Assembly (NCBI GenBank): GCA_019746355.1
Contig: JAIESC010000068.1
Span: 115,122 to 179,121, forward strand
Length of the DNA: 64,000 nucleotides
DNA from: Xanthobacteraceae bacterium
GTDB lineage: Bacteria; Pseudomonadota; Alphaproteobacteria; Rhizobiales; Xanthobacteraceae
Direction: 5' to 3'
Shown: one piece after another, positions 37,515 through 46,717 of the stretch
Position numbering within the stretch: position 1 is the first letter of the stretch
Layout of the letters: each line of letters opens with the position of its first letter
Made by a program: the position numbers and the translations under genes
Notes under the pieces: model-generated
Seen by the model: the letters and a program-made list of their open reading frames with translations, nothing else
Databases searched by the model: none
Told to the model about the DNA's origin: nothing

Positions 37515-40500
37515 TTAGCCCAGAGGATCCCCTTCGACAGCCGCCAGCGCGTTAACCCCGGAACCGGCTGCTCGCCGCAGGACCAGCCGTCGGATGACGA
37601 CGTAGAAGACAGGCGTCAGGATCAACCCGAAGAATGTCACGCCAAGCATGCCGGCGAACACGGCGATGCCCATGGCATGGCGCATCTCTGCACCGGCTCC
37701 CGTCGCAATGACCAGTGGCACGACACCGGCAATGAATGCGAGTGACGTCATCAGGATAGGTCGCAGACGCAGGCGCGCGGCTTCGAGCACCGCGGCAAGT
37801 GGATCCCGGCCCTTCTTTTCCTCTTCATAAGCGAACTCCACGATCAGGATGGCATTCTTGGCCGCCAGACCGACCAGCACGACAAACGCGATCTGGGTGA
37901 AGATGTTGTTGTCACCGTTTGAGAGCCAGACGCCGGCGATGGCAGACAGCAACGCCAACGGCGCGATGAGGAGGACCGTGAAGGGCAATGACCAGCTGTT
38001 GTACTGGGCTGCCAGGATCAGGAATGCCAGCAGTACCGCGAGCGGAAACACGATCATGGCCGTGTTCCCAGCCTGCTTCTCCTGGAAGGTCAGATCGGTC
38101 CACTCGAACGTCATGCCGGCTGGCAGCGTCTCGCCCACGATCCGCTCGATTGCCGCTGTCGCCTGCCCGGACGAATAACCCGGCGCCGGACCTCCTGTGA
38201 TGTCGACCGAGGGATAGCCATTGTAGTGCATCACCCGGTCAGGTCCTGAACTGGTAACGACAGTTGCAAGGGCGGCCAGGGGCACCATCTCGCCTGCGGC
38301 ATTGCGAACCTTCAGGCGTGCAATGTCGTCCACTTGCGCGCGGAATGGCTCATCCGCCTGGACGATCACGCGATAGGTGCGGCCAAAACGGTTGAAATCG
38401 TTTGCGTACAAGGAACCCAGATTGACCTGCAATGTCTCGAAGATCGCCGTCAACGGAACGCCTTGTGCCTTGGCCTTGACCCGATCGAGATCGACCTGAA
38501 CCTGCGGCGCGTTCATCTGGAAGCTCGCCATCATGCCGGCAAGCTCCGGCGCCTGCGAGGCCTTCGCCATGATCTCGCCCTGCGCCTTGGCAAGGGCCTC
38601 AAGGCCTGCGCCGGAGCGATCCTCGATCTGGAGCTTGAACCCCCCGATCGTTCCGAGCCCCGGCACCGGCGGCGGCGGGAAAATGCCGACGAAGCCGTCC
38701 GGGATCTGGCTGTACTTCCCCATCAGCCGTCCGGCGATCGCTTGGGCCGAGAGCGACGGATCCTTGCGCTGATCGAATGGATCGAGCATGGCGAAGACCA
38801 CGGCTGCATTTGGCAGGTTGACGAAGCCGTTCACGGAGAGGCCCGGAAAAGCCACGATGCTTTCAACGCCCGGTTCCGCCATCGCGATCCTGGACATCTC
38901 CTTGACGACGGCCTCTGTCCGGTCGAGCGACGCGCCGGACGGCAGCTGAGCAATGCCGACGAGATAGTACTTGTCCTGCGCAGGCACGAAACCGGTCGGG
39001 ATGCTCTGGAACCCCATCCAGGTCATTCCGATAAGTCCTGCATAGAGTGCCAGGACCACGCCGCTTATGCGGATGGCGCGACGTGCCGCGCCGACATAGG
39101 CGTTCGATGCCCGGTCGAAGAAGCGATTGAACAGACGGAAGAACCAGCCGAACGCGAAATCGATGCCACGGGTGAGCCCGTCGCGGTGTGACCCGGCGTG
39201 GTGTGGCTTCAAGAGCACGCCTGCCAGCGCTGGCGAAAGCGTCAGGGAGTTGATCGCCGAAAGAACCGTCGAGATCGCAATCGTGACCGCGAACTGGCGG
39301 TAGAACTCGCCCTGAAGGCCTGACAGAAAGGCGGACGGAATGAACACCGCAGCGAGGACGGAAGTGATCGCGATGATCGGCGCGGTCACCTCATCCATCG
39401 CCTTGCGGGCCGCTTCCTTCGGCGTTTCGCCAAGACCGATGTGCCGTTCGACATTCTCGACGACAACGATGGCGTCGTCGACCACGATGCCGATCGAAAG
39501 AACCAGGCCGAACAGCGACAAGGTGTTGAGCGAGAAACCCAGCAGATACATCACCGCAAGCGTGCCGACGAGCGATATGGGCACGGCAACCAACGGAATG
39601 ATGGACGCACGCCACGTCTGCAGGAACAGGACGACGACGATGACGACGAGAACGATCGCTTCGAGCAGCGTCGCCACGACGGCGGCCAAGGACGCGCGCA
39701 CGAAGACGGTTGGATCGTAAGCAATCCGGTATTCCAGGCCCTCCGGAAAACCTCGCTGCAACTGCTGCATCTCGGCGTGCACGGCGTTCGCGACGTCCAG
39801 CGCATTTGCGGCGGGACGTTGAATGATCTGCATCGCGACGGCCGGCTCACCGTCGAGCAGGCTACGCAACGCGTAGGCATCAGCACCGAGTCCAATCCGC
39901 GCGACATCGCGCAGGCGCACGATCTGCCCGTCATCGCCTGTCTTGATGACGATCTCGCCGAATTGTTCCTTGCTGGACAGTCGCCCCAGTGTACTGACCG
40001 TGACCTGATGGCTGGCTGCCTCCGACGGCTGCTGGCCAACCGAGCCGGCTGCGACCTGGACGTTTTGTTCGCGAATGGCAGCGACGACATCCCCTGCTGT
40101 CAGACCACGTGTGGCAACTTTGGCGGGGTCTAGCCAGACGCGCATGGCGTATTCGCCGGCGCCCCATACGATGACGTCGCCGACCCCTGGCAGGCGGGCG
40201 AGTGTGTCGCGAATTTGGAGGGTGGCAAAGTTGGAGATGTAGAGGGGATCGTAGCGCTTGTCGGGCGATACGAGGTGCACCACCATCAGGATGTCGGGCG
40301 ACGTCTTTTGGGTAACGACGCCGATGCGTTGAACCTCTTGCGGCAGGCGTGGCAGGGCGCGCGACACGCGGTTCTGCACCTGGATCTGGGCCATGTCCGC
40401 ATCGGTGCCTTGGGCGAAGGTGACGGTGAGCGTCATCCTGCCGTCGGTCGCAGCCTGCGAGCTCATATAGAGCATGCCCTCGACGCCATTGATCGATTGT

Positions 40501-40703
40501 TCGAGCGGGGAGGCCACGGTCTCGGCGATCACCTGCGGGTTGGCACCCGGATAACTTGCAGTCACCTGCACGGTCGGCGGGGTGACGGACGGGTATTCGC
40601 TCAACGAGAGTTGAAACAGGGCAATCGCTCCGGCGATCAGCATGAGGGCCGAGAGTACGATCGCAAAGATCGGGCGATTGATGAAAAAGCGTGGCAGGTT
40701 CAT
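37515..40703 (-). CDS. RND efflux pump, inner-membrane transporter (HAE-1 type)
   Basis: A 1062-residue proton-driven efflux protein with the layout of AcrB/MexF: N-terminal TM1 (MNLPRFFINRPIFAIVLSAL), a large periplasmic loop, TM2-6 with GIVVDDAIVVVENVERH (TM4 proton-relay aspartates), a second periplasmic loop, and TM8-12. The overall likeness is to the MexF/MdsB (GesB) group, so substrates should be organic drugs or solvents more than heavy metals; the CusA-type methionine pathway is not evident. It overlaps the adaptor gene by 4 bases. No outer-membrane channel gene is adjacent, so a TolC-like protein elsewhere must be used. Confidence 0.93.
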   Translation of the reverse strand: MNLPRFFINRPIFAIVLSALMLIAGAIALFQLSLSEYPSVTPPTVQVTASYPGANPQVIAETVASPLEQSINGVEGMLYMSSQAATDGRMTLTVTFAQGTDADMAQIQVQNRVSRALPRLPQEVQRIGVVTQKTSPDILMVVHLVSPDKRYDPLYISNFATLQIRDTLARLPGVGDVIVWGAGEYAMRVWLDPAKVATRGLTAGDVVAAIREQNVQVAAGSVGQQPSEAASHQVTVSTLGRLSSKEQFGEIVIKTGDDGQIVRLRDVARIGLGADAYALRSLLDGEPAVAMQIIQRPAANALDVANAVHAEMQQLQRGFPEGLEYRIAYDPTVFVRASLAAVVATLLEAIVLVVIVVVLFLQTWRASIIPLVAVPISLVGTLAVMYLLGFSLNTLSLFGLVLSIGIVVDDAIVVVENVERHIGLGETPKEAARKAMDEVTAPIIAITSVLAAVFIPSAFLSGLQGEFYRQFAVTIAISTVLSAINSLTLSPALAGVLLKPHHAGSHRDGLTRGIDFAFGWFFRLFNRFFDRASNAYVGAARRAIRISGVVLALYAGLIGMTWMGFQSIPTGFVPAQDKYYLVGIAQLPSGASLDRTEAVVKEMSRIAMAEPGVESIVAFPGLSVNGFVNLPNAAVVFAMLDPFDQRKDPSLSAQAIAGRLMGKYSQIPDGFVGIFPPPPVPGLGTIGGFKLQIEDRSGAGLEALAKAQGEIMAKASQAPELAGMMASFQMNAPQVQVDLDRVKAKAQGVPLTAIFETLQVNLGSLYANDFNRFGRTYRVIVQADEPFRAQVDDIARLKVRNAAGEMVPLAALATVVTSSGPDRVMHYNGYPSVDITGGPAPGYSSGQATAAIERIVGETLPAGMTFEWTDLTFQEKQAGNTAMIVFPLAVLLAFLILAAQYNSWSLPFTVLLIAPLALLSAIAGVWLSNGDNNIFTQIAFVVLVGLAAKNAILIVEFAYEEEKKGRDPLAAVLEAARLRLRPILMTSLAFIAGVVPLVIATGAGAEMRHAMGIAVFAGMLGVTFFGLILTPVFYVVIRRLVLRRAAGSGVNALAAVEGDPLG

Positions 40704-41941
40704 CGACGCGCCTCCTGCGTATTGCCATTGGCAGCGCCGTTGACCGAACGCTGATCGGGCGGCATCGCGATCCGGTTCGGGGTAACCCGCATGCCGGGTC
40801 GGACGAGCCCCTTGATGATGATCGTGTCACCGGGGTTGAGACCGCTTGCAACGGCGCGCAGTCCCTCGTTCATCGCGCCCAATTCAACCGGCCGGTACTC
40901 GACCTTGTCACCGGCACCCAGCACCAGGACGTAGCGGCGGCCCTGATCGGTCCCGACCGCTTGATCATCGATGAGGACGGTCTCCCGGGGCGCGCTCGTA
41001 GCAAGTTTCGCCCGCGCGAACAGGCCTGGTGTCAGTCGGCCGCCGGGGTTGGCCAGCACAGCTCGGGCGCGGATCGTCCCGGTGCTGCGATCGATACGAT
41101 TTCCGAGGAAGTCCAAGGTGCCCGAATGCGGGTAGCCGTTCTCGGTGGCGAGCCCGACTTCCACCGGGAATGAGGTGGCTTTGCGCCCGACGGCCTCGGG
41201 GCGGGTCTGGTTCAGAAAGCTCAGATAGGTCGCTTCATCGATATCGAAATAGACATAGACAGGGTCGACCGACACGATCGTGGTGAGCAATGTCGCCGCG
41301 GCTCCGGATGCTCCCGTGACGAGGTTTCCTTCTGTCACAAGTACCCTGTCGACGCGTCCGGCGATCGGGGCGGTCACGCGGGAATAGGAAAGGTCGAGCC
41401 TGGCTGCGGCAACTGCAGCCTTTGCCTCCAGCACCTGCGCTTGCCGCTCCCGCTTCCTGGACAAGGTGTCATCATAGGTCTTGTTGGAGATGGCTCCGCT
41501 CGGGACCAGCCGCTGCGATCGATCGAGATCCGTCTCGGCTTGTGAGAGCAGAACCTCGGCCCGTTGCAACTGCGCTTCCGCATTCTGGAGCGCGACCTCA
41601 AACGGGCGAGGATCGATCTGGAAGAGCAACTGGCCTCGTTCAACGAGACCGCCTTCCGGCACGCTGACGGAATCAAGCGTACCGCCGACACGCGGCCGTA
41701 GCTCGACCGTTTTGACGGCCGCCACGACGCCCGTAAACTCCGACGATCTTGCGATCACCCGCGTGACGACTTCGGCGACCGGGACCTGCGGCGGTGGCGG
41801 GGTCACGGGGGCGGTCTTGCTCGTTTGGCCTGAGGTCAGCGCCCGGCTGACAGTGGCAGGCACGCCATTGAGATAAACAAACAATGCGCCGCCGCCCGCG
41901 GCCGCCAAAGTGAAGAGAAATATCTTAGACTTCCCAGTCAT
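40700..41941 (-). CDS. RND efflux pump, periplasmic adaptor (membrane fusion protein)
   Basis: A 413-residue MexE/AcrA-like adaptor. A signal/anchor segment (IFLFTLAAAGGGALFVYL) is followed by the lipoyl and hairpin regions: VELRPRVGGTLDSVSVPEGG, LFQIDPRPFEVALQNAEAQL, a long coiled-coil hairpin, then SYSRVTAPIAGRVDRV. It joins the pump to the outer-membrane channel. GAGG lies upstream of the start at 41941. It is first in a two-gene operon driven by the MerR-type promoter at 42005-42035. Confidence 0.93.
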   Translation of the reverse strand: MTGKSKIFLFTLAAAGGGALFVYLNGVPATVSRALTSGQTSKTAPVTPPPPQVPVAEVVTRVIARSSEFTGVVAAVKTVELRPRVGGTLDSVSVPEGGLVERGQLLFQIDPRPFEVALQNAEAQLQRAEVLLSQAETDLDRSQRLVPSGAISNKTYDDTLSRKRERQAQVLEAKAAVAAARLDLSYSRVTAPIAGRVDRVLVTEGNLVTGASGAAATLLTTIVSVDPVYVYFDIDEATYLSFLNQTRPEAVGRKATSFPVEVGLATENGYPHSGTLDFLGNRIDRSTGTIRARAVLANPGGRLTPGLFARAKLATSAPRETVLIDDQAVGTDQGRRYVLVLGAGDKVEYRPVELGAMNEGLRAVASGLNPGDTIIIKGLVRPGMRVTPNRIAMPPDQRSVNGAANGNTQEARR

Positions 41942-42004
41942 TTAAACGACCTCGTCGTCAGAATGCGCGACGTCTCCGACGACACCGCTTGATGATTTCC
42001 GGCG

Positions 42005-42035
42005 ACGGTAATGCTTCCAGTGACTGGAAGGTCAA
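42005..42035 (-). promoter_or_regulatory. MerR-type promoter of the RND operon, with operator palindrome
   Basis: On the minus strand -35 TTGACC (42035-42030) and -10 TACCGT (42010-42005) are 19 bases apart. The spacer carries CTTCCAGTGACTGGAAG (42014-42030), identical to the operator at 37058-37074 apart from the central base (the same palindrome read on the opposite strand). It lies about 65 bases upstream of the adaptor start. The shared operator ties the pump to the regulator at 36568-37020. Confidence 0.85.
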
Positions 42036-42041
42036 CAGCCG

Positions 42042-42505
42042 TTTTTGGGGCGTTGCGATCCGGATCATAAGACGGGGTCGGAGGCGATCCGGTGACGACC
42101 GATGGCACAGCCTTCGTGCGCAGAGCCTTCGGGTGGCTGCTGGGCTGGATCAGCGTGGTCTGCCGCGCGCATGACGGCATTTTGCCGACGGCCCGATCGA
42201 GGCCGAGCAGATCAGAACCTCAGGAATCGACCGATCGATGCCGATAGTCGCTGAAACCGAGCAAATGACGGATCGGGGAGACGGTGCTTGACGGTGCGAT
42301 CAACGCGCTACCATGGCTCTGAACAATCGAGTGGGAGTGAGCTGCAATATCTGAATCTATCGAGAACGGTTGGCGATAGATGTCGGAGCCGCATGTCTGT
42401 GCCGCTCGATCCTCCGCCACTCGGGCGCCTCATCCCAAGGAGCGCATGAAGCGATCGAAGGCGCACAACGTTTATTCCCGTGTCGCTGCCACGTGCAGGC
42501 ACGAC
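42042..42505. other. Gap of about 460 bases, no clear gene
   Basis: Between the pump promoter and the hydrolase gene I see no protein I can recognise. A GTG-started open frame of 51 codons (42092-42247, beginning VTTDGTAFVRRAFGWLLG) has GGAGG 6-8 bases upstream but no family. The right attachment-like repeat lies at 42326-42338, and the boundary of the putative island is placed there. Confidence 0.4.
42326..42338 (+). repeat. Right attachment-like repeat (copy of the guaA terminus)
   Basis: ATCGAGTGGGAGT followed by GAG, matching the guaA terminus at 36403-36415. In this copy a TGA, not TAG, follows the IEWE codons. Confidence 0.55.
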
Positions 42506-43378
42506 TTACTCTTTGGTAAAATGGACACTCCGCTCCAGGAATTCCATGACGCGTTGCGACTGGCCCGGAAGGAAATGGTATCCGTCTTCGATAAAGCATA
42601 TCTCTGCATGTGGGACTGTTCGTTCTAACCTGGCCTGCGTGTCCCAAGAGTTGAGCAGGACATCCCGCCCGCCTATGATCGCGAGGAGCGGTACAGTGAA
42701 CTGGCGTAGCTGATTATCGGTCAGCTGCGGGATTTTTACCACTCGCGGCCTGATCGCTCGCCCGACGGCCTCCATAAGGTCGGCCATCGGTCGCAATTCG
42801 ATGGGGAATTCCTTTGGAACGGGGCCAAAAACTTTCTCTCGAATCTTGCGCTTTCCCCAAGGGCCGAGAAGAAGGAATGGCGCTACCCTAAGTAGGAAAT
42901 TCCTCTGCTGGCCGATGCCGGCTGGGCAGATCAAGGCGAGCGCCTGTACCGCTGAGGGTCTTTTACTCGCGTAGTCGAGTGCGAGCCAGCCACCCAAGGA
43001 CGTGCCGACGACGCCGGCCGTCGGTATCTTTAAGCCTCTAAAGACATCGTCGAGCCACAGCGCGTGCGCGTCACCGGCAAGATCCGGTCTCACCCGTGCG
43101 CTCAGGCCGGCTTCTCCGATCATATCGATCGCGAAGAGCCGGAACTTGGATGCCCACAGCGTGACATCCGCCATCCAGGCAGCGGAATTGGCCTGTGAAC
43201 CATGGAGCAACACAACCGGGGGAGCGTCCTCCCGTCCGCACGTCACGACAAATGTAGAGCCTTGACGTGTCGGGACGTGCAGCTCGGATTTCGGCACCGG
43301 CCACCGGTCCAGGACCTGCCGATATTGCGTCTCGACCTGCTTCGCCGCCTTGTCGCTTCGAAAGACCACGTCGTTCAT
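42506..43378 (-). CDS. Alpha/beta hydrolase
   Basis: A 290-residue hydrolase of the alpha/beta fold. The nucleophile is S127 in VVGTSLGGWLAL, the acid D239 (IIGGRDVLLN) and the base H268 (EDGYHFLPGQ), with an oxyanion HG in VVLLHGSQANSAAW. Substrates could be esters, C-C bonds or lactones. Start at 43378 (MNDVVFRSDK). Its ATG overlaps the stop of the HTH gene by 4 bases, so the two are translationally coupled. Confidence 0.85.
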   Translation of the reverse strand: MNDVVFRSDKAAKQVETQYRQVLDRWPVPKSELHVPTRQGSTFVVTCGREDAPPVVLLHGSQANSAAWMADVTLWASKFRLFAIDMIGEAGLSARVRPDLAGDAHALWLDDVFRGLKIPTAGVVGTSLGGWLALDYASKRPSAVQALALICPAGIGQQRNFLLRVAPFLLLGPWGKRKIREKVFGPVPKEFPIELRPMADLMEAVGRAIRPRVVKIPQLTDNQLRQFTVPLLAIIGGRDVLLNSWDTQARLERTVPHAEICFIEDGYHFLPGQSQRVMEFLERSVHFTKE

Positions 43379-43797
43379 GAGCGTGGTCCTAGTAGAAGTT
43401 GCAGCATCTCTAGCAATTTGGCCGCATCGGACGGACTGCCGATCACAACGACTTTGAGGCATTTTGAGCGAGGGTCGAACGCCGTGTTGATGTGCAACGG
43501 TGACGTCTTGCCGTCGCCCGTCATCGCGGCGGAGTTCAGGAACGTGGCTATTCGCTCCGCACCCTCTGGTGTCATGCGAGGGATATCGACGATGCACGTG
43601 GCGCGCACGTCACTCGTCGTATCCGTGTGACCTCTCACTACACCGGCAAACTCGTCGAGTTTGGCCTGTTCGATACGATAGGACTTCCCAATCCGCGTCG
43701 CTGGCAGGTGTCCGTTTCGGATGTAGCGGATCACGGTTTTCGGGTGCAGCTTCAACTGCTCTGCCGCCTGATCGACGGTCACAAGGATATCTGACAC
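43375..43797 (-). CDS. Excisionase-family helix-turn-helix protein
   Basis: A 140-residue protein. The N-terminal 50 residues (LVTVDQAAEQLKLHPKTVIRYIRNGHLPATRIGKSYRI) are the MerR-like/excisionase (TIGR01764) winged HTH. The C-terminal 85 residues form a separate domain (TSDVRATCIVDIPRMTPEGAERIATFLN) that may be ligand-binding. It is coupled to the hydrolase gene, suggesting a specific regulator of that operon, not a phage excisionase. Confidence 0.75.
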   Translation of the reverse strand: MSDILVTVDQAAEQLKLHPKTVIRYIRNGHLPATRIGKSYRIEQAKLDEFAGVVRGHTDTTSDVRATCIVDIPRMTPEGAERIATFLNSAAMTGDGKTSPLHINTAFDPRSKCLKVVVIGSPSDAAKLLEMLQLLLGPRS

Positions 43798-43889
43798 CTC
43801 TATGTTGCTCCGTATAATTCCATTTTATCCATATTCCAGGGAGTCTCATAGAGCAATAGGGAACATCAACGGAGAGCTTGAAAGAGCAG

Positions 43890-44249
43890 ATGTCGGAAGA
43901 TGGCGGAACACAAATGAAGTCTCGTCTCCGTGGCGACTTGGCCGCGGCGATGAAGGTCGGAAGGAAACGCGACGCTGCGGTCATTCGAGAGTTGATCGCT
44001 GCTATCGACAATGCCGAAGCAGCGCCCGGCCGCACCGAGCAGACTTTTCTGATCCGCCACGACTTTCGCAGTGGATCAGCGGAAGTGCAAAGGCGTGTCC
44101 TGAGCAAGGATCGGGTGCGCAGCCTTCTCTTGGAGGAAATCGAAGAGCGTGAGCAGGCGGCCGCCCAATTCGGCCGGCTGGGTGAGCGGGAACGTGCCCA
44201 TGAACTGCACACACAAGCCAGTTTGGCAAAACGCTATGTCGAAGAATAA
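43890..44249 (+). CDS. GatB/YqeY-like protein
   Basis: A 119-residue helical protein. The sequence MKSRLRGDLAAAMKVGRKRDAAVIRELIAAIDNAEA matches the start of YqeY/GatB C-terminal-like proteins (MKxxIxxDLKxAMKxxD..x..x.LR.LxAxIxNAE), but it is shorter than YqeY (about 150) and has diverged in the second half. I start at ATG 43890 (MSEDGG) with GGAGAG at 43871; TTG 43878 and ATG 43914 are alternatives. A tRNA-amidation role is not implied. Confidence 0.6.
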   Translation: MSEDGGTQMKSRLRGDLAAAMKVGRKRDAAVIRELIAAIDNAEAAPGRTEQTFLIRHDFRSGSAEVQRRVLSKDRVRSLLLEEIEEREQAAAQFGRLGERERAHELHTQASLAKRYVEE

Positions 44250-44349
44250 AGGCGAACGATGCACGATTGGCTTGTCACTACGGGCGCGCAGGCTTGCCAA
44301 CGCCTTCCCACTTGAATCGAAGCCGCAGGCTACGGCGTGAACGGGTGAG

Positions 44350-44637
44350 TTGCGATTGTCCTTCGAGCTTCGCCATCTTCGTTATGTGGTCGCGGCTGCA
44401 GAACACGGCAGTTTTCGCAAGGCGGCGCTGGCGCTCGGGGGGGCAAGAATCCGCGGTAAGTCGCCGCATTCGCGATCTCGAAGATGAAATCGGTGCAACG
44501 CTGTTCGTTCGTCATCATCACGCTGGCGTCTGCCCAACCTGCGCCGGGCATCAGTTCGTTGGCCGCGCTCGCAAGGCGATCAATCAGCTCTCCTACGCAA
44601 CGAGAGCGCTTCGTCCGGGCCAAGTTTTCTCCGGGGC
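44350..44637 (+). pseudogene. Frameshifted N-terminal fragment of a LysR regulator
   Basis: A LysR-type HTH is visible in two frames: FELRHLRYVVAAAEHGSFRKAALALG in one, then GQESAVSRRIRDLEDEIGATLFVRHH after a +1 shift at a run of seven G residues (about 44437-44443). Removal of one G restores the motif. The C-terminal effector domain is missing: the sequence runs into the recQ stop region near 44637. It is either a pseudogene or, less likely, a switch by slippage at the G tract followed by truncation. Confidence 0.75.
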
Positions 44638-46530
44638 TCACTCATGCCCTCTGATCACCTCCAGGAACGCCTCGCCGTACCGCGCGAGCTTCGCTTCGCC
44701 GACGCCGGAGATGCCGGCAAGCTCAGCCGACGATCGCGGAGCGCGCGCGGCCATCTCCATCAGCGTCTTGTCATGGAAGATCACATAGGGCGGCACATTC
44801 CCGGCCTTCGCCAGCTCCATACGCTTCGCGCGCAGCTTCTCGAACAGGCCGCGGTCGGCAAGCGGCATCGCCTCCCTGGCCTCGCGGCGGGCGGACTTTC
44901 CTTTCGCCTTGGCCTTCTTCACGACGCGCAGGCTTAAGGCCGGCTTCTCGCGCAGGAACGCGCGGCCTTTGGCAGAGATGGACAGGCCTCCATGGCCCGC
45001 CACGTCCACCATGATCAGTCCGTGCGCCACGAGCTGGCGGATGATCGAGCGCCAGGCGTTGCGGTCGTGCGTCGTGCCGATGCCGAACGTCGAGAGCTTG
45101 TCGTGGCCCAGCCGTTCGATCCGCTCGTCGGTTTCGCCGAGCAGCACCGAGATCACATGCGCCTGACCGAAGCGTTCACCGGTGCGGTAGATGCAGGAGA
45201 GCAGCTTCTGCGCATCGACCGTCCCGTCGAAGGTTTCCGGCGGGTCGAGGCAGACGTCGCAATTGCCGCAAGGTTCGCAGTCGTCGCCGAAATAGCGCAG
45301 CAGCACCTGCCGGCGGCACTGGCAGGATTCGGCGAAGCCCAGCAGTGCGTCGAGCTTGCGGTGTTCCATCCGCTTGCGCGTGTCGGGCGCCTCCGACTCG
45401 TCGATGAAGCGGCGCCGCAGCGCCATGTCCTCCGCGCCGTAGAGCATCAGCACTTCGGACGGCAGGCCGTCGCGGCCGGCGCGGCCGGTCTCCTGGTAGT
45501 AGGCCTCGATGCTGCCGGGCAGGTCCGCATGCAGCACGAAGCGCACGTCCGGCTTGTCGATGCCCATGCCGAAGGCAATGGTGGCCACCATGATCAGGCC
45601 CTGCTCGTGCTGGAAGCGGCGCTGATTGGTTTCCCGCGCCTTCATCTCCATGCCGGCGTGATAGGGCAGGGCGGCGTGGCCGTGGTCATTGAGGGTGGCG
45701 GCGACGTCCTCGGTCTTGCGCTTGGACAGGCAGTAGACGATGCCGCTCTCGCCCTTGCGGGTCTCGAGGAAGCGCAGCATCTGCTGCGTCGTGCTGGTCT
45801 TCTCGGCCGCGCCATAGCGGATGTTGGGGCGGTCGAAGCCGGCGACGAAGCTGTTTTGCGCGCCGATCTTCAGATGTTCGACGATCTCGTCCCGTGTCGG
45901 TTCGTCCGCCGTGGCGGTGAGCGCAATGCGCGGCACGTCGGGGAACAGGTCCGCGAGGCAGTCGAGCGCGCGGTATTCGGGCCGGAAATCGTGGCCCCAT
46001 TGCGAAACACAGTGAGCCTCGTCGATGGCGACGAGACAGAGCGGCGCCGCCTTGATCCGCTCGAGGTTCTTCAACAGCGTTTCCGGCGCCATGTAGAGGA
46101 GGTCGAGCTCGCCGCGCTCGATATCGCGCCAGAGCAAGTCCTTTTCCGCGCCCCAGAGCCTCGAATTGAGCGCCGCCGCCTTCACGCCGGCCTGCCTCAG
46201 CGCCGCGACCTGATCTTCCATCAATGCGATCAGCGGCGAGACGACGAGGCCCGTGCCCGCGCGGACCAGCGACGGGATCTGGTAGCAGAGCGACTTGCCC
46301 CCGCCCGTCGGCATCAGGACGAAGGCGTGGTTTCCCGCGATCACATGCTCGATGATCTGCCGCTGCCGCCCGCGGAACGCGTCATAGCCATAAACTGATT
46401 TCAGGATGGAGAGCGGGTCGGCCGGCACGGGAACGGTCAAATCCTGCAAGAGGGGCGGCTTTTGAAATAGCCAAGTTCGTCGGCAACGAAGCACCGGGGG
46501 CGCTTTCACGCAAGTCACGCGGAATCTCAC
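44638..46530 (-). CDS. recQ: ATP-dependent DNA helicase RecQ
   Basis: A DNA helicase of the RecQ family, up to 630 residues from the GTG at 46530. The motor has Walker A MPTGGGKS (73-80), DEAH (170-173), [13 protein letters not shown] and the motif VI region [10 protein letters not shown]. The zinc-binding RQC region has [25 protein letters not shown], and an HRDC domain closes the C-terminus ([20 protein letters not shown]). The family normally starts near [12 protein letters not shown] (about residue 38), so the true start may be a TTG/GTG near 46440. It lies divergent to the SNF2 gene. Confidence 0.96.
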   Translation of the reverse strand: MRFRVTCVKAPPVLRCRRTWLFQKPPLLQDLTVPVPADPLSILKSVYGYDAFRGRQRQIIEHVIAGNHAFVLMPTGGGKSLCYQIPSLVRAGTGLVVSPLIALMEDQVAALRQAGVKAAALNSRLWGAEKDLLWRDIERGELDLLYMAPETLLKNLERIKAAPLCLVAIDEAHCVSQWGHDFRPEYRALDCLADLFPDVPRIALTATADEPTRDEIVEHLKIGAQNSFVAGFDRPNIRYGAAEKTSTTQQMLRFLETRKGESGIVYCLSKRKTEDVAATLNDHGHAALPYHAGMEMKARETNQRRFQHEQGLIMVATIAFGMGIDKPDVRFVLHADLPGSIEAYYQETGRAGRDGLPSEVLMLYGAEDMALRRRFIDESEAPDTRKRMEHRKLDALLGFAESCQCRRQVLLRYFGDDCEPCGNCDVCLDPPETFDGTVDAQKLLSCIYRTGERFGQAHVISVLLGETDERIERLGHDKLSTFGIGTTHDRNAWRSIIRQLVAHGLIMVDVAGHGGLSISAKGRAFLREKPALSLRVVKKAKAKGKSARREAREAMPLADRGLFEKLRAKRMELAKAGNVPPYVIFHDKTLMEMAARAPRSSAELAGISGVGEAKLARYGEAFLEVIRGHE

Positions 46531-46717
46531 CCAGGCCCCCGTGGCGCGCAGCGAGCGGCCCCGACAGCCGCACGGCGTTCTTGATCCGTCGTATTCAAAG
46601 GCCGGATTCGGCTGTCCACAGGGCGGTTTTTATTGTCGCGAATCAATACGCCATGTTGGCTACAACGGCTGGCCGGTTGAGATGGCGCAACTTGACGGGC
46701 GCTGCCGGGCTGAACGG

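Larger units (their letters stand above)
36403..42338. mobile_element. Putative genomic island at the 3' end of guaA (MerR-RND efflux island)
   Basis: A 5.9-kb segment bounded by 13-bp direct repeats ATCGAGTGGGAGT, at 36403-36415 (the guaA terminus, encoding IEWE) and at 42326-42338. It carries a MerR regulator, a GrpB fragment, a tandem efflux pump and two MerR-type promoters. The guaA 3' end is a known integration site for genomic islands (established for several proteobacteria). No integrase gene is seen, so if this is an island it has lost it or was mobilised in trans. A 13-base match could also occur by chance, but not readily at exactly the guaA terminus. Confidence 0.55.

Noticed and set aside
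42041..42325. Transposase or integrase remnant before the right repeat
   Set aside because: I read all frames and found only a 51-codon frame without a family. It is not evidence for a recombinase.
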